Assembly (NCBI GenBank): GCA_946222285.1
Contig: CAMIIP010000002.1
Span: 186,001-250,000, forward strand
From: an uncultured Rothia sp.
GTDB taxonomy: Bacteria > Actinomycetota > Actinomycetes > Actinomycetales > Micrococcaceae
Direction of reading: 5' to 3'
Length of the DNA stretch: 64,000 bases
The notes beneath the pieces were generated by a model. It saw only the letters and a program-made list of their open reading frames with translations, was not told the origin of the DNA and did no database searches. Below, piece by piece: positions 8,882 to 17,593 of this stretch. Position 1 is the stretch's first letter, and the number at the start of each line of letters is the position of its first letter. A program made the translations under genes and the position numbers.

Positions 8882-8908
8882 CCCCGCCGGATAACGGTCT
8901 GGGGTTTT
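8882..8908 (+). terminator. Intrinsic terminator after the tail tube gene
   Basis: A hairpin with CCCC (8882-8885) paired to GGGG (8901-8904) and an inner CCG/CGG stem, followed by TTTTA. It lies 10 bases after the tail tube stop and just before the long structured segment at 8915-9010. Strong tube expression with reduced downstream read-through would be the usual reason for a terminator here. Confidence 0.65.
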
Positions 8909-8914
8909 ATAGCT

Positions 8915-9010
8915 GGTCGCCTCTCATTCTTCACGTCTTTCCGTAACCCTATTTCGTTCAGGGCTGGTGACCCACGGGCAGACGCACCATCAGAAGAGCG
9001 AGAGGCGACC
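8915..9010 (+). ncRNA. Candidate structured RNA between tail tube and chaperone genes
   Basis: A non-coding segment of 96 bases that folds on itself as a nested rod. A perfect 11-bp outer stem (8915-8925 with 9000-9010) is followed by a 2x2 internal loop, a 5-bp stem (8928-8932 with 8993-8997), a 5-bp stem (8934-8938 with 8980-8984), a 4-bp stem (8941-8944 with 8974-8977), and a terminal hairpin with CCCT (8947-8950) and AGGG (8960-8963). No T run follows, so it is not a simple terminator. I know of no named family for it. It could be an mRNA leader element controlling the chaperone genes, an RNase site, or a stable RNA. Confidence 0.5.
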
Positions 9011-9073
9011 TTAAACAAAAACAGTAAGTGGCACCAACCCGACCCAACAATTTTGTTTTAGGAGCACCAAACA

Positions 9074-9439
9074 ATGGCAACATCAAAGACTAATAACGGA
9101 CGTACCCGGGCTAATACCGCTAAGGCTGCAGCACGCTCAGCAGGAGCCAAGCTCCCCGCTGATCACCAGACCGCTGAGAACGACGTCGTCGACGACATCG
9201 TTGAGTTCGAGTATGACGGTGACACTTATGAGGTGGATACCGAAAAGTTCGACGACTTGGAGATTATGGACACCCTCAACCGCTCCATCTCTTTGGGTCT
9301 GCGCCGACTGCTCGGAGCAGACGAGTACAACCGTCTTGTAGAGAACTTCAAAGCGAACGATGCTAAGGGAATTCTGCGCATGTCCAAGGTTCAGGACTTC
9401 ATTACCCGTATGCAGGAGTCCGTTGGCCCTTTGGTCTAA
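9074..9439 (+). CDS. Tail assembly chaperone G
   Basis: The 121-residue upstream tail assembly chaperone (lambda gpG role): it binds the tape measure during tail assembly and is absent from the virion. A basic, low-complexity N-terminus leads into IVEFEYDGDTYEVDTEKFDDLEIMDTL, the usual core of actinophage chaperones. It sits between tail tube and tape measure, the diagnostic position. Its last codons contain a canonical -1 slippery heptamer (see 9427-9433), so a fraction of ribosomes should make a GT fusion. GGAG upstream of ATG 9074 supports the start. Confidence 0.9.
   Translation: MATSKTNNGRTRANTAKAAARSAGAKLPADHQTAENDVVDDIVEFEYDGDTYEVDTEKFDDLEIMDTLNRSISLGLRRLLGADEYNRLVENFKANDAKGILRMSKVQDFITRMQESVGPLV
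9427..9433 (+). promoter_or_regulatory. Programmed -1 ribosomal frameshift site (C|CCT|TTG)
   Basis: In the G frame the codons read GGC CCT TTG GTC TAA. CCCTTTG is thus a perfect X XXY YYZ slippery heptamer placed two codons before the G stop. A -1 slip re-reads CCC TTT and continues GGT CTA ATG into the T frame, which is open to 9837. Conserved -1 slips at this locus in dsDNA tailed phages are established knowledge; use of this site is inferred. Confidence 0.85.
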
Positions 9440-9837
9440 TGTTCGCTCTCTGGTACATGCTTATTGAGCACGGTACGAAGCTAGAAGCGGACTTTCAGCG
9501 CTTCTATCATCTTGACTTGGCAGACCTTTACCGAGGCACTCTCGGGGCGAGAAAAGCCGCAGTTCTTGCTGCTTATCTTCCACCTGAGGCGGCAGTGATG
9601 CGGGCAGAAGGTGGCAACGGATCATTGACCGTTGTCGAGCATCAGCTTCGCGGTGTTCAGTACGCGCTCGAAATGCAGATGTATCAGAATGCGGGCGGCA
9701 AAGGTAAAAAGCCGCAAGAGCCAAAGACCCCGCAAACTCATCTTGAACGTCGTCGCGCTGAACAAAGGCTACAAGCTAAAGCAGAGCGGTCACGGCGACT
9801 GGTGAGGTCACGCAAGCCTGCTGAAATCGCAGGCTAA
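9439..9837 (+). CDS. Tail assembly chaperone T region (expressed as GT fusion)
   Basis: The downstream chaperone frame. It could begin at ATG 9439, which overlaps the G stop, but the -1 slippery site shows it is more likely made as a GT fusion of about 254 residues (9074 to 9837). The sequence has the family hallmarks: FHRF-type DFQRFYHLDLADLYRG, a LPPEAAV motif, then a basic, Arg-rich C-terminal tail with LERRRAEQRLQAK. GT recruits tail tube subunits to the tape measure. A terminator hairpin follows. Confidence 0.85.
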   Translation: MFALWYMLIEHGTKLEADFQRFYHLDLADLYRGTLGARKAAVLAAYLPPEAAVMRAEGGNGSLTVVEHQLRGVQYALEMQMYQNAGGKGKKPQEPKTPQTHLERRRAEQRLQAKAERSRRLVRSRKPAEIAG

Positions 9838-9854
9838 AAACAAACGATTTCCTC

Positions 9855-9908
9855 AGCCCACCCACAATTATTTACTTCTTTTGAAGTCTCTTGTGGGTGG
9901 GCTTTTGT
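9855..9908 (+). terminator. Intrinsic terminator between chaperone and tape measure genes
   Basis: A perfect 13-bp stem, AGCCCACCCACAA (9855-9867) with its complement (9891-9903), encloses a 23-base loop and is followed by TTTTGTG. It should limit transcription into the tape measure gene. Confidence 0.8.
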
Positions 9909-9943
9909 GTTAAATACTGAATCCCCGTGTGGAGGTTATCATC

Positions 9944-12900
9944 ATGGCAAGTGAGCGTATTGAACTGGCTGATGCGATTGTGCCCTTGTACGCCTCTATG
10001 CGTGGAATCGGTACGAACATCGAATCTGAGCTGAACCGTGAGGTAATCCCTGCCGCTCGTAAGGTGGGACGTTCTGCTGGGGCTGAACTAGATAGTGGAC
10101 TATCTACTGGTCTGCGTAATTCCCGTGGCATGGGCGCAGCTATTGGCGGTCTGGGTAAAGACCTTGGACGATCAATGGTGACCCTTGGCGCTGACTTAGG
10201 GAAGCAATTCGGTGCGAATCTGAATCTTGCCGGTCCTATCGACCGTGAAGGCAAAAAGATTGGCGCAACAGCGAAACAGATTGGAGCCAGCTTTTCTGCC
10301 GGGTTTCGTGACGCTGATGCCGCCGCTTCATCTTTTACCGGAAAGATGGGCACTTACGGCGGTCGTATCCGTAAAGTCACTGACAAAATGGGCGGCGGGC
10401 TTGCCACTAATTTTGTAGCGGGCTTTCGTGATGCTGATGCTGCCGCTTCATCTTTCACCGGGAACATGGGCACGTTTGGCGCGAAAACGCGATCCGCTGT
10501 AGACACTGCTGTTCGCCCCCTCGACAATTTCAAGACCGGTTTCACCAATGCAGAAGGTGCGGCGTCGTCCTTCACCGGCTATATGGGGACATTTGGTGGG
10601 AAAGTCCGTTCGGCTACCGATACTGCTGCAGGTGGATTTACTACCTTGGGCGGCAAACTCAAAGATTTCAGCGGTCGTACCCTGGGCGTATTCAATCCTG
10701 CCCTAGACGGTGTGGAACGTTTCAAGCGAGGGCTTACTTCATCTAAGGACGCCGTAGACCCACTAACTGGTCGGCTCGGCTCCCTCGGTGGTCAATTTGG
10801 GCGGCTAGGGCAAAGCTTCTCCACCTTTGGCGGTAGCGTCAAAACCGCGGTTATTAGCGCGGGTTCGGAGTTTAAAACCGGTCTCTCACGTTTCAAAGAG
10901 CATGCTTCTGTTGCCGGCAAAGAATCCGGTGATGGGTTTACCTCAAAATTCGGTGGGGCACTCTCTGTGGGGCTTGCTGGTCTTGGTGGTGTGGCGCTCT
11001 TCTCCGGGCTTGGCTCATCGATTACTAAGGCGGGGGAGCTAGAGCAATCTCTTGGAGCTGTGGACGCAGTTTTTAAAGAGAACTCCTGGCAAATCCACCA
11101 GTGGGCACAAGGAGCCGTTACCAATCTCGGTCTGTCTGAGAATGCTTACAACGAGTTCTCAACTGTGCTTGGCGCTTCTCTCAAGAATGCCGGAACTCCC
11201 ATGGAAGAGCTCAACGGTAAAACCAACGGGCTCATTACTCTTGGTGCTGACCTGGCTTCTATGTACGGTGGAACAACGGCCGAAGCTATCGATGCTGTTT
11301 CTGCTGCACTTCGTGGCGAGATGGACCCTATCGAACGATACGGTATCTCCCCTAACGATGCCGCGCTGACCCAAGAGGGTCTGAATATGGGTCTCGAAAA
11401 GACCGACGGCGCTTTCACCGATCAGCAGAAGAAACTCATTATCCAGTCGCTTCTGATGAAGCAATCCGCGGATGCTCAGGGTAACTTCAACCGTGAACAA
11501 GATACTTATGCGCATAAGTTACAGGTAGCTGGTGCGCAGTGGGAGAATCTTTCCACGAAGATGGGAGAGGTTTTCCTGCCCATAGCTACCTCTATCATGG
11601 GGTGGCTCGGTGGGACTGCTATGCCTATCCTCGATAATTTTGTGGGTGGGCTCCGCGCTTTTAGTGCCGCATGGGTAGCGAACGACGGGGACATCACCTC
11701 TTCTGGGTTTCCTGGAATGATGGAGCAACTCGCGTTCACCTTGCATAACGTGTACGACGGACTCGTCAGTACCTCACAATATTGGGGTCCATTCGCCGTA
11801 GGAATTGGGATTGTTGCGGGAGCTTACCTGGTATACCAGGGCGCGGCGTGGTTGGCGAGTGCGGCTACTACTGCGCTTGGTGCGGCAGTTGAGTTCCTTA
11901 TGTCACCGCTTTCTCTGACGATTATCGGAATCGGGTTATTCGTCGGTGCTCTCATCTTGGCGTACAACCAGGTCGGCTGGTTCCGCGACATGGTGAACAC
12001 CGCCTGGGCGTGGATTCAGCTCACCATCGCCGGGTTTGTGACCTGGTGTACTACTGTCGCATGGCCAGCCATAGTTGTTGGGCTGCAAATTGTGGGTCAA
12101 TGGTTTACCGCCCTATGGCAGCAGTACGGTGTACCTGCCTGGAACTTTATTCAACAAGCCGCAGGCAATTTTGTGACCTGGTTTATTGCCGTTGCTGTGC
12201 CGTGGATATCAAATGCGGTTACCGTGCTAGGTCAATGGTTTACATGGCTTTGGCAGAACATCATTGTTCCTGCCTGGAACGGGATTATCGCGGTTATCCA
12301 ATGGGCTTGGACTGCTATTATCCAGCCAATTTTCAACGCGATTGTCTGGGTCGTCCAGAACTTCCTCGCGCCGGTGTTCATGTGGTTGTGGTCGACGATT
12401 ATTGTCCCAGTTTTCAATGGGATTGTTGCGGTCATTTCGTGGGCGTGGAACACGATTATTCTGCCGCTATTCAACACGGTCGTGGCAGTGATTCGGGATA
12501 TTCTCGCGCCCATCTTTATCTGGCTCTGGAACAACATCATCGTCCCTGCCTGGAACGCTATTTCAGCGGTCATTTCCTGGGCATGGAATGGAATTATCAA
12601 ACCCGTATTCACAGCTATCGTATGGGTTCTTCAAAATATTGTTGGCCCAATTTTTACCTGGCTGTGGCAGAACATTGTCGTCCCCGTTTTTAACGGTATC
12701 CGTATCGCTATCGAAATAGCCTGGACAATCATTCAGACGATTTTCTGGGCAATCCACGCTTTTATCACTAAAGTTCTAGGACCTGTTTTTGTTTGGCTAT
12801 GGGACCATGTGATTTCACCGGTGTGGAACTGGATTAGCGACAAAATTTCCGGTGTCTGGAATTGGCTCCGGGATAACGTTTTCCAGCCTTTCGGTAATTA

Positions 12901-14629
12901 CCTGACTGGACCTTTCCAAGGTTTTTGGAAGAGAACCCGTGATGGTATTGGTGGGATCTGGGACGGCATCAAAGAAATCGTCAAAAAGCCTATTCGATTC
13001 GTTGTAGACACAGTGATCAACAACGGCTTGATTGCTGGCTATAACAAACTGAACGATTTCTGGTCTGGAGATGACCTTAGCCCAATCAGTCTTGGCTTCC
13101 GTACGGGTGGTTATACCGGTCGCGGACGTCCAGATGAAGTAGCCGGCATCGTGCACAAGGGCGAGTACGTAATTCCGCAAGCAGCCACTAACGCGCTGAT
13201 TCGTGATCATGGTACTGGCTACCTTGAAGGCCTACGACACTACAGGGGAGAAGGAGCTGCCGCAGGTGCAGCCGCGAACTGGGCAGGTGGAGAGGTCTAT
13301 ACCTCTGGTGCTCCTCTTTCTGGTCCTTCTGGTATTTGGGGTTCGCTCCAGAACCAGATTAGCTCTACTGGTCGTCTTTACGTTCCTAAGCAGACTATCG
13401 CCGGTGTGGACACCGAAGACGTGGCTCGCGCCTGGATGGGGCGCTCCGCTGTTGATATTCGTATGGGTTCAGGTTCACCGGGTGTCACTTTCGGCTACGG
13501 GTCGCAAGGTCCTTGGGGCTTCACCTCGGGCAATCACATCACTATCAATCCTTCGGCACCGTCAAACATGGCGATGGCGATTCTTCGTCACGAGCTAGGA
13601 TACGCGCTGTCCTTGCACCACACCAATAACGCTGGTTCCATCATGCATCCCTCTATTGCGGGTGCGCGAGTACCGACTGCATTGGATTATGGTGCGCTGG
13701 TGAGTGCTTTTGGTGCTCCTGGCGCTGGTGTGAAGAAGTACGACGTAGGAGACGGCAGCGGTGGGGGATTCATGAGCATGCTGGCTGATAAAGCTAAGGA
13801 ACTTATCACCGATAAGATTCATGGCTTAGCGGATGCGGCACGCTCAAAATTCCCCGGTAATGGATGGGTAGGTATGCCTATCGGTATTGGTGAGAAAGCC
13901 GCGGAATCTGTGGTTTCTAAGGCGGCAGAATTCTTCGGCGGTTCTTCCGATTCCTCAGGTAACGAGGGCGGGGGAGCTGAACGGTGGCGAGGAACCATCA
14001 CCCAAGCGCTCAAAATGAATGGCCTGCCGACAAGCGGCAACTATGTTGATGCTTGGTTACGTCAGGTTCAATCCGAATCTGGCGGTAATCCTCGCGCTGT
14101 TCAGAACGGGTATACCGATGTGAATACCGGCGGTAACGAGGCAGCAGGTCTGTTGCAAGTTATCCCTGGAACTTTCGCAGCCTACCGTAGCAAGGAGCTG
14201 CCAAACGACCGGTTGAATCCGCTAGCTAGTGCTTACGCAGGCATCAACTACGCGAAGAACCGGTACGGAATCGCAGGAATGTTGCAGGTCATTGGTAAGG
14301 GACACGGCTACCGTGACGGCGGATTTACTGGCTACGGTAACCCTGCCGATATCGCTGGCTACGTGCATAAAGGCGAATACGTTATCCCTGCTCCTGCCAC
14401 AGCCGCGCTCATGCGTGACTTTGGCAAGAGCAACATGGAACGCATACGCCATTATGACGGCTCTTCCGCACGGAGCAATTTCAGTGCGCTAGAGCAGTAT
14501 GCGAAGACCAGCCCCGTCAATAAACAGCGCAGTATCCATGTAGAAAACATCACTGCAGATGACCCTGACGCCGCAATGCGCGCCCTGGATAAGAGAGAAC
14601 AAGAGAGGATGGCTTTGGCACTTGGCTAA
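9944..14629 (+). CDS. Tape measure protein with metzincin-like and transglycosylase domains
   Basis: The 1,561-residue protein sets tail length and aids DNA entry. The N-terminal third holds three copies of a DADAAASSFTG repeat about 40 residues apart. Residues about 630-940 are hydrophobic and Trp-rich, with roughly four repeats of about 53 residues built on WLW-NIIVPAWNGI. Near 1216 there is a metzincin-like motif HELGYALSLHH with a Met-turn SIMHP; the fifth position is Tyr1220 where a zinc-binding His is expected. Residues about 1350-1445 form a lysozyme-like transglycosylase with Glu1378 in QSESGGNP. Two VHKGEYVIP linkers flank the enzyme domains. ATG 9944 follows GGAGG; GTG 9929 is too early. 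Confidence 0.95.
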   Translation: MASERIELADAIVPLYASMRGIGTNIESELNREVIPAARKVGRSAGAELDSGLSTGLRNSRGMGAAIGGLGKDLGRSMVTLGADLGKQFGANLNLAGPIDREGKKIGATAKQIGASFSAGFRDADAAASSFTGKMGTYGGRIRKVTDKMGGGLATNFVAGFRDADAAASSFTGNMGTFGAKTRSAVDTAVRPLDNFKTGFTNAEGAASSFTGYMGTFGGKVRSATDTAAGGFTTLGGKLKDFSGRTLGVFNPALDGVERFKRGLTSSKDAVDPLTGRLGSLGGQFGRLGQSFSTFGGSVKTAVISAGSEFKTGLSRFKEHASVAGKESGDGFTSKFGGALSVGLAGLGGVALFSGLGSSITKAGELEQSLGAVDAVFKENSWQIHQWAQGAVTNLGLSENAYNEFSTVLGASLKNAGTPMEELNGKTNGLITLGADLASMYGGTTAEAIDAVSAALRGEMDPIERYGISPNDAALTQEGLNMGLEKTDGAFTDQQKKLIIQSLLMKQSADAQGNFNREQDTYAHKLQVAGAQWENLSTKMGEVFLPIATSIMGWLGGTAMPILDNFVGGLRAFSAAWVANDGDITSSGFPGMMEQLAFTLHNVYDGLVSTSQYWGPFAVGIGIVAGAYLVYQGAAWLASAATTALGAAVEFLMSPLSLTIIGIGLFVGALILAYNQVGWFRDMVNTAWAWIQLTIAGFVTWCTTVAWPAIVVGLQIVGQWFTALWQQYGVPAWNFIQQAAGNFVTWFIAVAVPWISNAVTVLGQWFTWLWQNIIVPAWNGIIAVIQWAWTAIIQPIFNAIVWVVQNFLAPVFMWLWSTIIVPVFNGIVAVISWAWNTIILPLFNTVVAVIRDILAPIFIWLWNNIIVPAWNAISAVISWAWNGIIKPVFTAIVWVLQNIVGPIFTWLWQNIVVPVFNGIRIAIEIAWTIIQTIFWAIHAFITKVLGPVFVWLWDHVISPVWNWISDKISGVWNWLRDNVFQPFGNYLTGPFQGFWKRTRDGIGGIWDGIKEIVKKPIRFVVDTVINNGLIAGYNKLNDFWSGDDLSPISLGFRTGGYTGRGRPDEVAGIVHKGEYVIPQAATNALIRDHGTGYLEGLRHYRGEGAAAGAAANWAGGEVYTSGAPLSGPSGIWGSLQNQISSTGRLYVPKQTIAGVDTEDVARAWMGRSAVDIRMGSGSPGVTFGYGSQGPWGFTSGNHITINPSAPSNMAMAILRHELGYALSLHHTNNAGSIMHPSIAGARVPTALDYGALVSAFGAPGAGVKKYDVGDGSGGGFMSMLADKAKELITDKIHGLADAARSKFPGNGWVGMPIGIGEKAAESVVSKAAEFFGGSSDSSGNEGGGAERWRGTITQALKMNGLPTSGNYVDAWLRQVQSESGGNPRAVQNGYTDVNTGGNEAAGLLQVIPGTFAAYRSKELPNDRLNPLASAYAGINYAKNRYGIAGMLQVIGKGHGYRDGGFTGYGNPADIAGYVHKGEYVIPAPATAALMRDFGKSNMERIRHYDGSSARSNFSALEQYAKTSPVNKQRSIHVENITADDPDAAMRALDKREQERMALALG

Positions 14630-15490
14630 AGACGACGAAATCACAGTTCGGCTCACCTACACTCCACCAGCAGGTGGTGGCGAGCCAATCATCTTTGAAT
14701 CAACATCCAATCTTGGTATCACCCTGATTCATGGCATGAGCGGATTTGGCACAGCACCAGTAGATTTGGCCTACTCCGATAGGGCTCAATCTCACGGTGC
14801 TGTGCTACAAGGCATCCATCTCGAAAAAAGGGAGCTTTTTATCCCCATCGTGATGGATGCCGAGAGCGTCTTAACCCGCTATTGGGCGAAGGCACCTTGA
14901 CAGTAGAACGCATAAAGGACGGTCAAAAACGTTCCGCGCGGGTCATTTACAGTAAAGGCATGGAAGGGGACTACGGCGAGGGATACCACGGTGACTGGCA
15001 AACCTTTGGAATTACTTTCTCTATGGGGGAAGCCTTCTGGAATGGCCCCGAAACCACCGTCGGCTGGTCACTCATCAGCACAGATAAACCTCTCATCTCT
15101 AACAGCGTGAAGTTTCTTCCTATCGTTATCGGAAAATCACATGTGCAAGGCACATACAAGGTCAATATTGAGGGTGATGCCCCAGCCTATCCGGTGTGGA
15201 CAATTATTGGTCCAGCGACTGATATCCGCATTACCAATAAAATCACTGGTCAAAAAATTCAAATCAATGGTGAAGTCAAAATCGGTGAAACCATAACCAT
15301 CGACACCAGAAACTACACACTAGCTGGTACAAGCCGAAACGAGAACGATCTCTGGGACGCGCTTTCTCTCGACTCCACACTATTCCCACTATCGACAGGT
15401 GCTAATGAGATTGAGACAGTAGCAACTGGACTATCGGCAGACTCAGAAATTACTGCTACCTATCGTCAACAGTTCCTCAAGGGCTATTAG
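14622..15490 (+). pseudogene. Distal tail protein, frameshifted near 14868
   Basis: The distal tail (Dit-like) gene, the tail-tip hub that follows the tape measure in siphophages. The first part, from TTG 14622 overlapping the tape measure stop, reads MAKDDEITVRLTYTPP and on to RELFIPIVMDAES. The frame then ends at 14898-14900, but the -1 frame continues with RLNPLLGEGTLTVERI and later FGITFSMGEAFWNGPE to the stop at 15490. One missing base near 14868 (for example AGC CGT instead of AGCGT) restores a protein of about 289 residues. Real deletion or sequencing error; either way no intact product is encoded here. Confidence 0.8.
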
Positions 15491-15506
15491 GAAGGAGCAT
15501 TCTCTG

Positions 15507-16625
15507 ATGGTTACGGTGACAATGCGTGATGAGCGGTTGCGTCCGCGTGGACAAATTAGATGCACAAAAATCAGTACTGTCATCCGCAAAAATATGCCTC
15601 ATACTTTTTCTCTCGATATCAGCCCGGAAGACCTGGGCAAAGCCCGCCGCATCAAAAAAGGCTGGGGAATCATTATTGAAGAAGACGGCCTTACCATATC
15701 TGGGTCTTTGACGAGCTTCAAAGAATCGAGCTCTAAAGGGATTATCAGTCGCACAATAAGTGGCATCTCCGATTTGGTGATGGCAAGAGACCGGCTGACA
15801 CTACCTGATCCAGCTTCTGTTACTGACCAGCAAAAGAAATCGTATTACACCTACAAGGGACCAGCCGAAACGGCTATCAAAGACCTCGTTTATTTGAACG
15901 CCGGCGAGGGGGCTTTACAGGATCGTCGTACTTTCGGCTTGCAAATAGCTCCTAACCTGGGGCGTGGCGCTGGGGTAGCTATCAATACTCGCCACAAGAA
16001 TCTTCTTGATGAGGTAAAGAACGCAGCAGATACAGGTGGGCTAGTACTTTCCTGCGCACAAAGTTCTACCAACAACACGATTATTTTTGATGTAAAACCA
16101 GGCAGGGACCTTTCTCGTCCTATTCGCCTTACCGTTGGTGCTGACGAAGTGCTGGGATACGACACGAGCCAGACACACGCAGAAGCAACCACAGTCATTG
16201 TTGGCGGTCAGGGCGAAGGAGCAGCAAGGAACCTCCAAGAAGTCTCCAACGGAACTGGATGGGGCGGACGTCGGATTGAGGTTTTCAAAGACCGCAGAGA
16301 CACCAACGAGGACACTAACCTGGTTGCTGATGCAGAGTCTGAGCTCGCTGAGAAAGCCGAAGAAGTGAAACTAACTTTTGACCTGCAAGAATCTCCTGCA
16401 CGAAAGTTCGGCAAAAACTTCACCATAGGAGACACTATCACCGTAGAACTTGAACACGGGGTAACTTTCGTTGAACAGGTAACCTCGGCTCAAATCACAT
16501 GGGATAAAAATATTCGCTCCGTGACTTTGACCGTAGGCAACACTGACGACGACAAAGTGACAACGGCAGAGCAGAAAAAAATTTCCCTCCTGTCCTCGCA
16601 AATCCTTCACCTTCAAACCATTTAA
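15507..16625 (+). CDS. Tail/baseplate protein, ReqiPepy6 Gp37-like
   Basis: A 372-residue tail-tip protein after the distal tail gene. Its opening (an LRPRGQI segment, then KISTVIRKNMPHTFSLDIS), the WGIIIEEDGLTISGSLTSF region and the C-terminal FGKNFTIGDTITVELEHG match the style of the siphovirus Gp37-like family found in actinophage baseplates, related to gp27-type hub proteins. It probably forms the hub or tail-associated lysin scaffold at the tail tip. AGGAAGGAG lies upstream of ATG 15507. Confidence 0.8.
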   Translation: MVTVTMRDERLRPRGQIRCTKISTVIRKNMPHTFSLDISPEDLGKARRIKKGWGIIIEEDGLTISGSLTSFKESSSKGIISRTISGISDLVMARDRLTLPDPASVTDQQKKSYYTYKGPAETAIKDLVYLNAGEGALQDRRTFGLQIAPNLGRGAGVAINTRHKNLLDEVKNAADTGGLVLSCAQSSTNNTIIFDVKPGRDLSRPIRLTVGADEVLGYDTSQTHAEATTVIVGGQGEGAARNLQEVSNGTGWGGRRIEVFKDRRDTNEDTNLVADAESELAEKAEEVKLTFDLQESPARKFGKNFTIGDTITVELEHGVTFVEQVTSAQITWDKNIRSVTLTVGNTDDDKVTTAEQKKISLLSSQILHLQTI

Positions 16626-16639
16626 GAAAAGAGCAGAGA

Positions 16640-17593
16640 ATGGTAGAAATTAGCTTCCCCAGGCTTGAACAGCCAGTCAACGATGAAGAATGGAAGAGTA
16701 TTACTCTCGGTATTGGTGACGGCGTCCTGGATGAGCGTGGTAACCCCTATAATTTGGTAAGCCTTAGCAACGTTTCTAATACTGGTGTAATCGCAGTCGA
16801 TACGATTACTAAATATAACCACGCCATTCTTAAAGGCTTTTACCATAAGATGGATGCGCCTATCACGGTGTCTTTCCCGCCGGTATCCGCAGAAACAACC
16901 TATAACGTTGCACTCGTTTATGACCCGCTCAATCAGAGCATGCCTGTCTCGCTGAAGGTTCTGACGTCTATGCCTCGTACTAGCGGTAAAGAATATCTGC
17001 TTCTGTGGCAAGTCATTCGTAAACCGAACCAGCTTTTGACTGAGGCGACAATCAAGAAAATACGCCCAACGATTGTACCTAGCATCCAGGTAGATAGTGC
17101 TGAATCATTGCCTCCGTATGAACCGAACCTCTTCGGCACACGTGCTTACTGCCTTTACACCGGCGAAGAGTACATGGGAACGTTTAGCCGATGGAAGAAG
17201 GTCAGCGCGGGTATTTATGACCCGTGGGAGCTTTCACGCTGGAAAATCACGAACCGCACTGGCGGCATCGTGGCCCAGCCAGTCAATAACGGTTTCCTGT
17301 ATACCTGGGGTGCGTCACTGACAAGAACGGCTGATGGCTTCTACGTGCCGACTTCTTTCGATGAGCTAGGCGCTACATGCGGTATCGCTATACCGACGGA
17401 GAATCGTCCGGATTCTTCAACGTATTTCCCGGTTATGTCCAATAACAAGATCATGGAAGGGCGCGTGCAGCCTGATGGGGCTATTCAGCTGCGTTCACGT
17501 ACTGGGTCGCCAGAGTATATAGGGAAGAATGATGCTTTTTCGTTCCAGGTTTCTTGGTGGACAGCTGAAGGAGAGAACTACATTGCTCGATAA
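16640..17593 (+). CDS. Minor tail protein
   Basis: A 317-residue minor tail protein, second of the baseplate genes. Its N-terminal half (EWKSITLGIGDGVLDERGNPYNL, then HAILKGFYHKMDAPITVSFPP) has the style of upper baseplate or tail-fibre attachment proteins. The C-terminal half is beta-rich and may contact the host surface. It ends 10 bases past the start of the next gene, so the two are translationally coupled. The specific role is not certain. Confidence 0.75.
   Translation: MVEISFPRLEQPVNDEEWKSITLGIGDGVLDERGNPYNLVSLSNVSNTGVIAVDTITKYNHAILKGFYHKMDAPITVSFPPVSAETTYNVALVYDPLNQSMPVSLKVLTSMPRTSGKEYLLLWQVIRKPNQLLTEATIKKIRPTIVPSIQVDSAESLPPYEPNLFGTRAYCLYTGEEYMGTFSRWKKVSAGIYDPWELSRWKITNRTGGIVAQPVNNGFLYTWGASLTRTADGFYVPTSFDELGATCGIAIPTENRPDSSTYFPVMSNNKIMEGRVQPDGAIQLRSRTGSPEYIGKNDAFSFQVSWWTAEGENYIAR

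Noticed and set aside
12010..12693. A 227-codon plus-strand frame inside the tape measure
   Set aside because: It is a shadow of the Trp-rich repeats in another frame, with Cys/Arg/His-rich content and no plausible start.
10300..12770. Repeated DNA that could suggest a CRISPR array
   Set aside because: Units are coding, in frame, long (over 100 bases) and imperfect. No short perfect repeats with unique spacers and no cas genes are seen.
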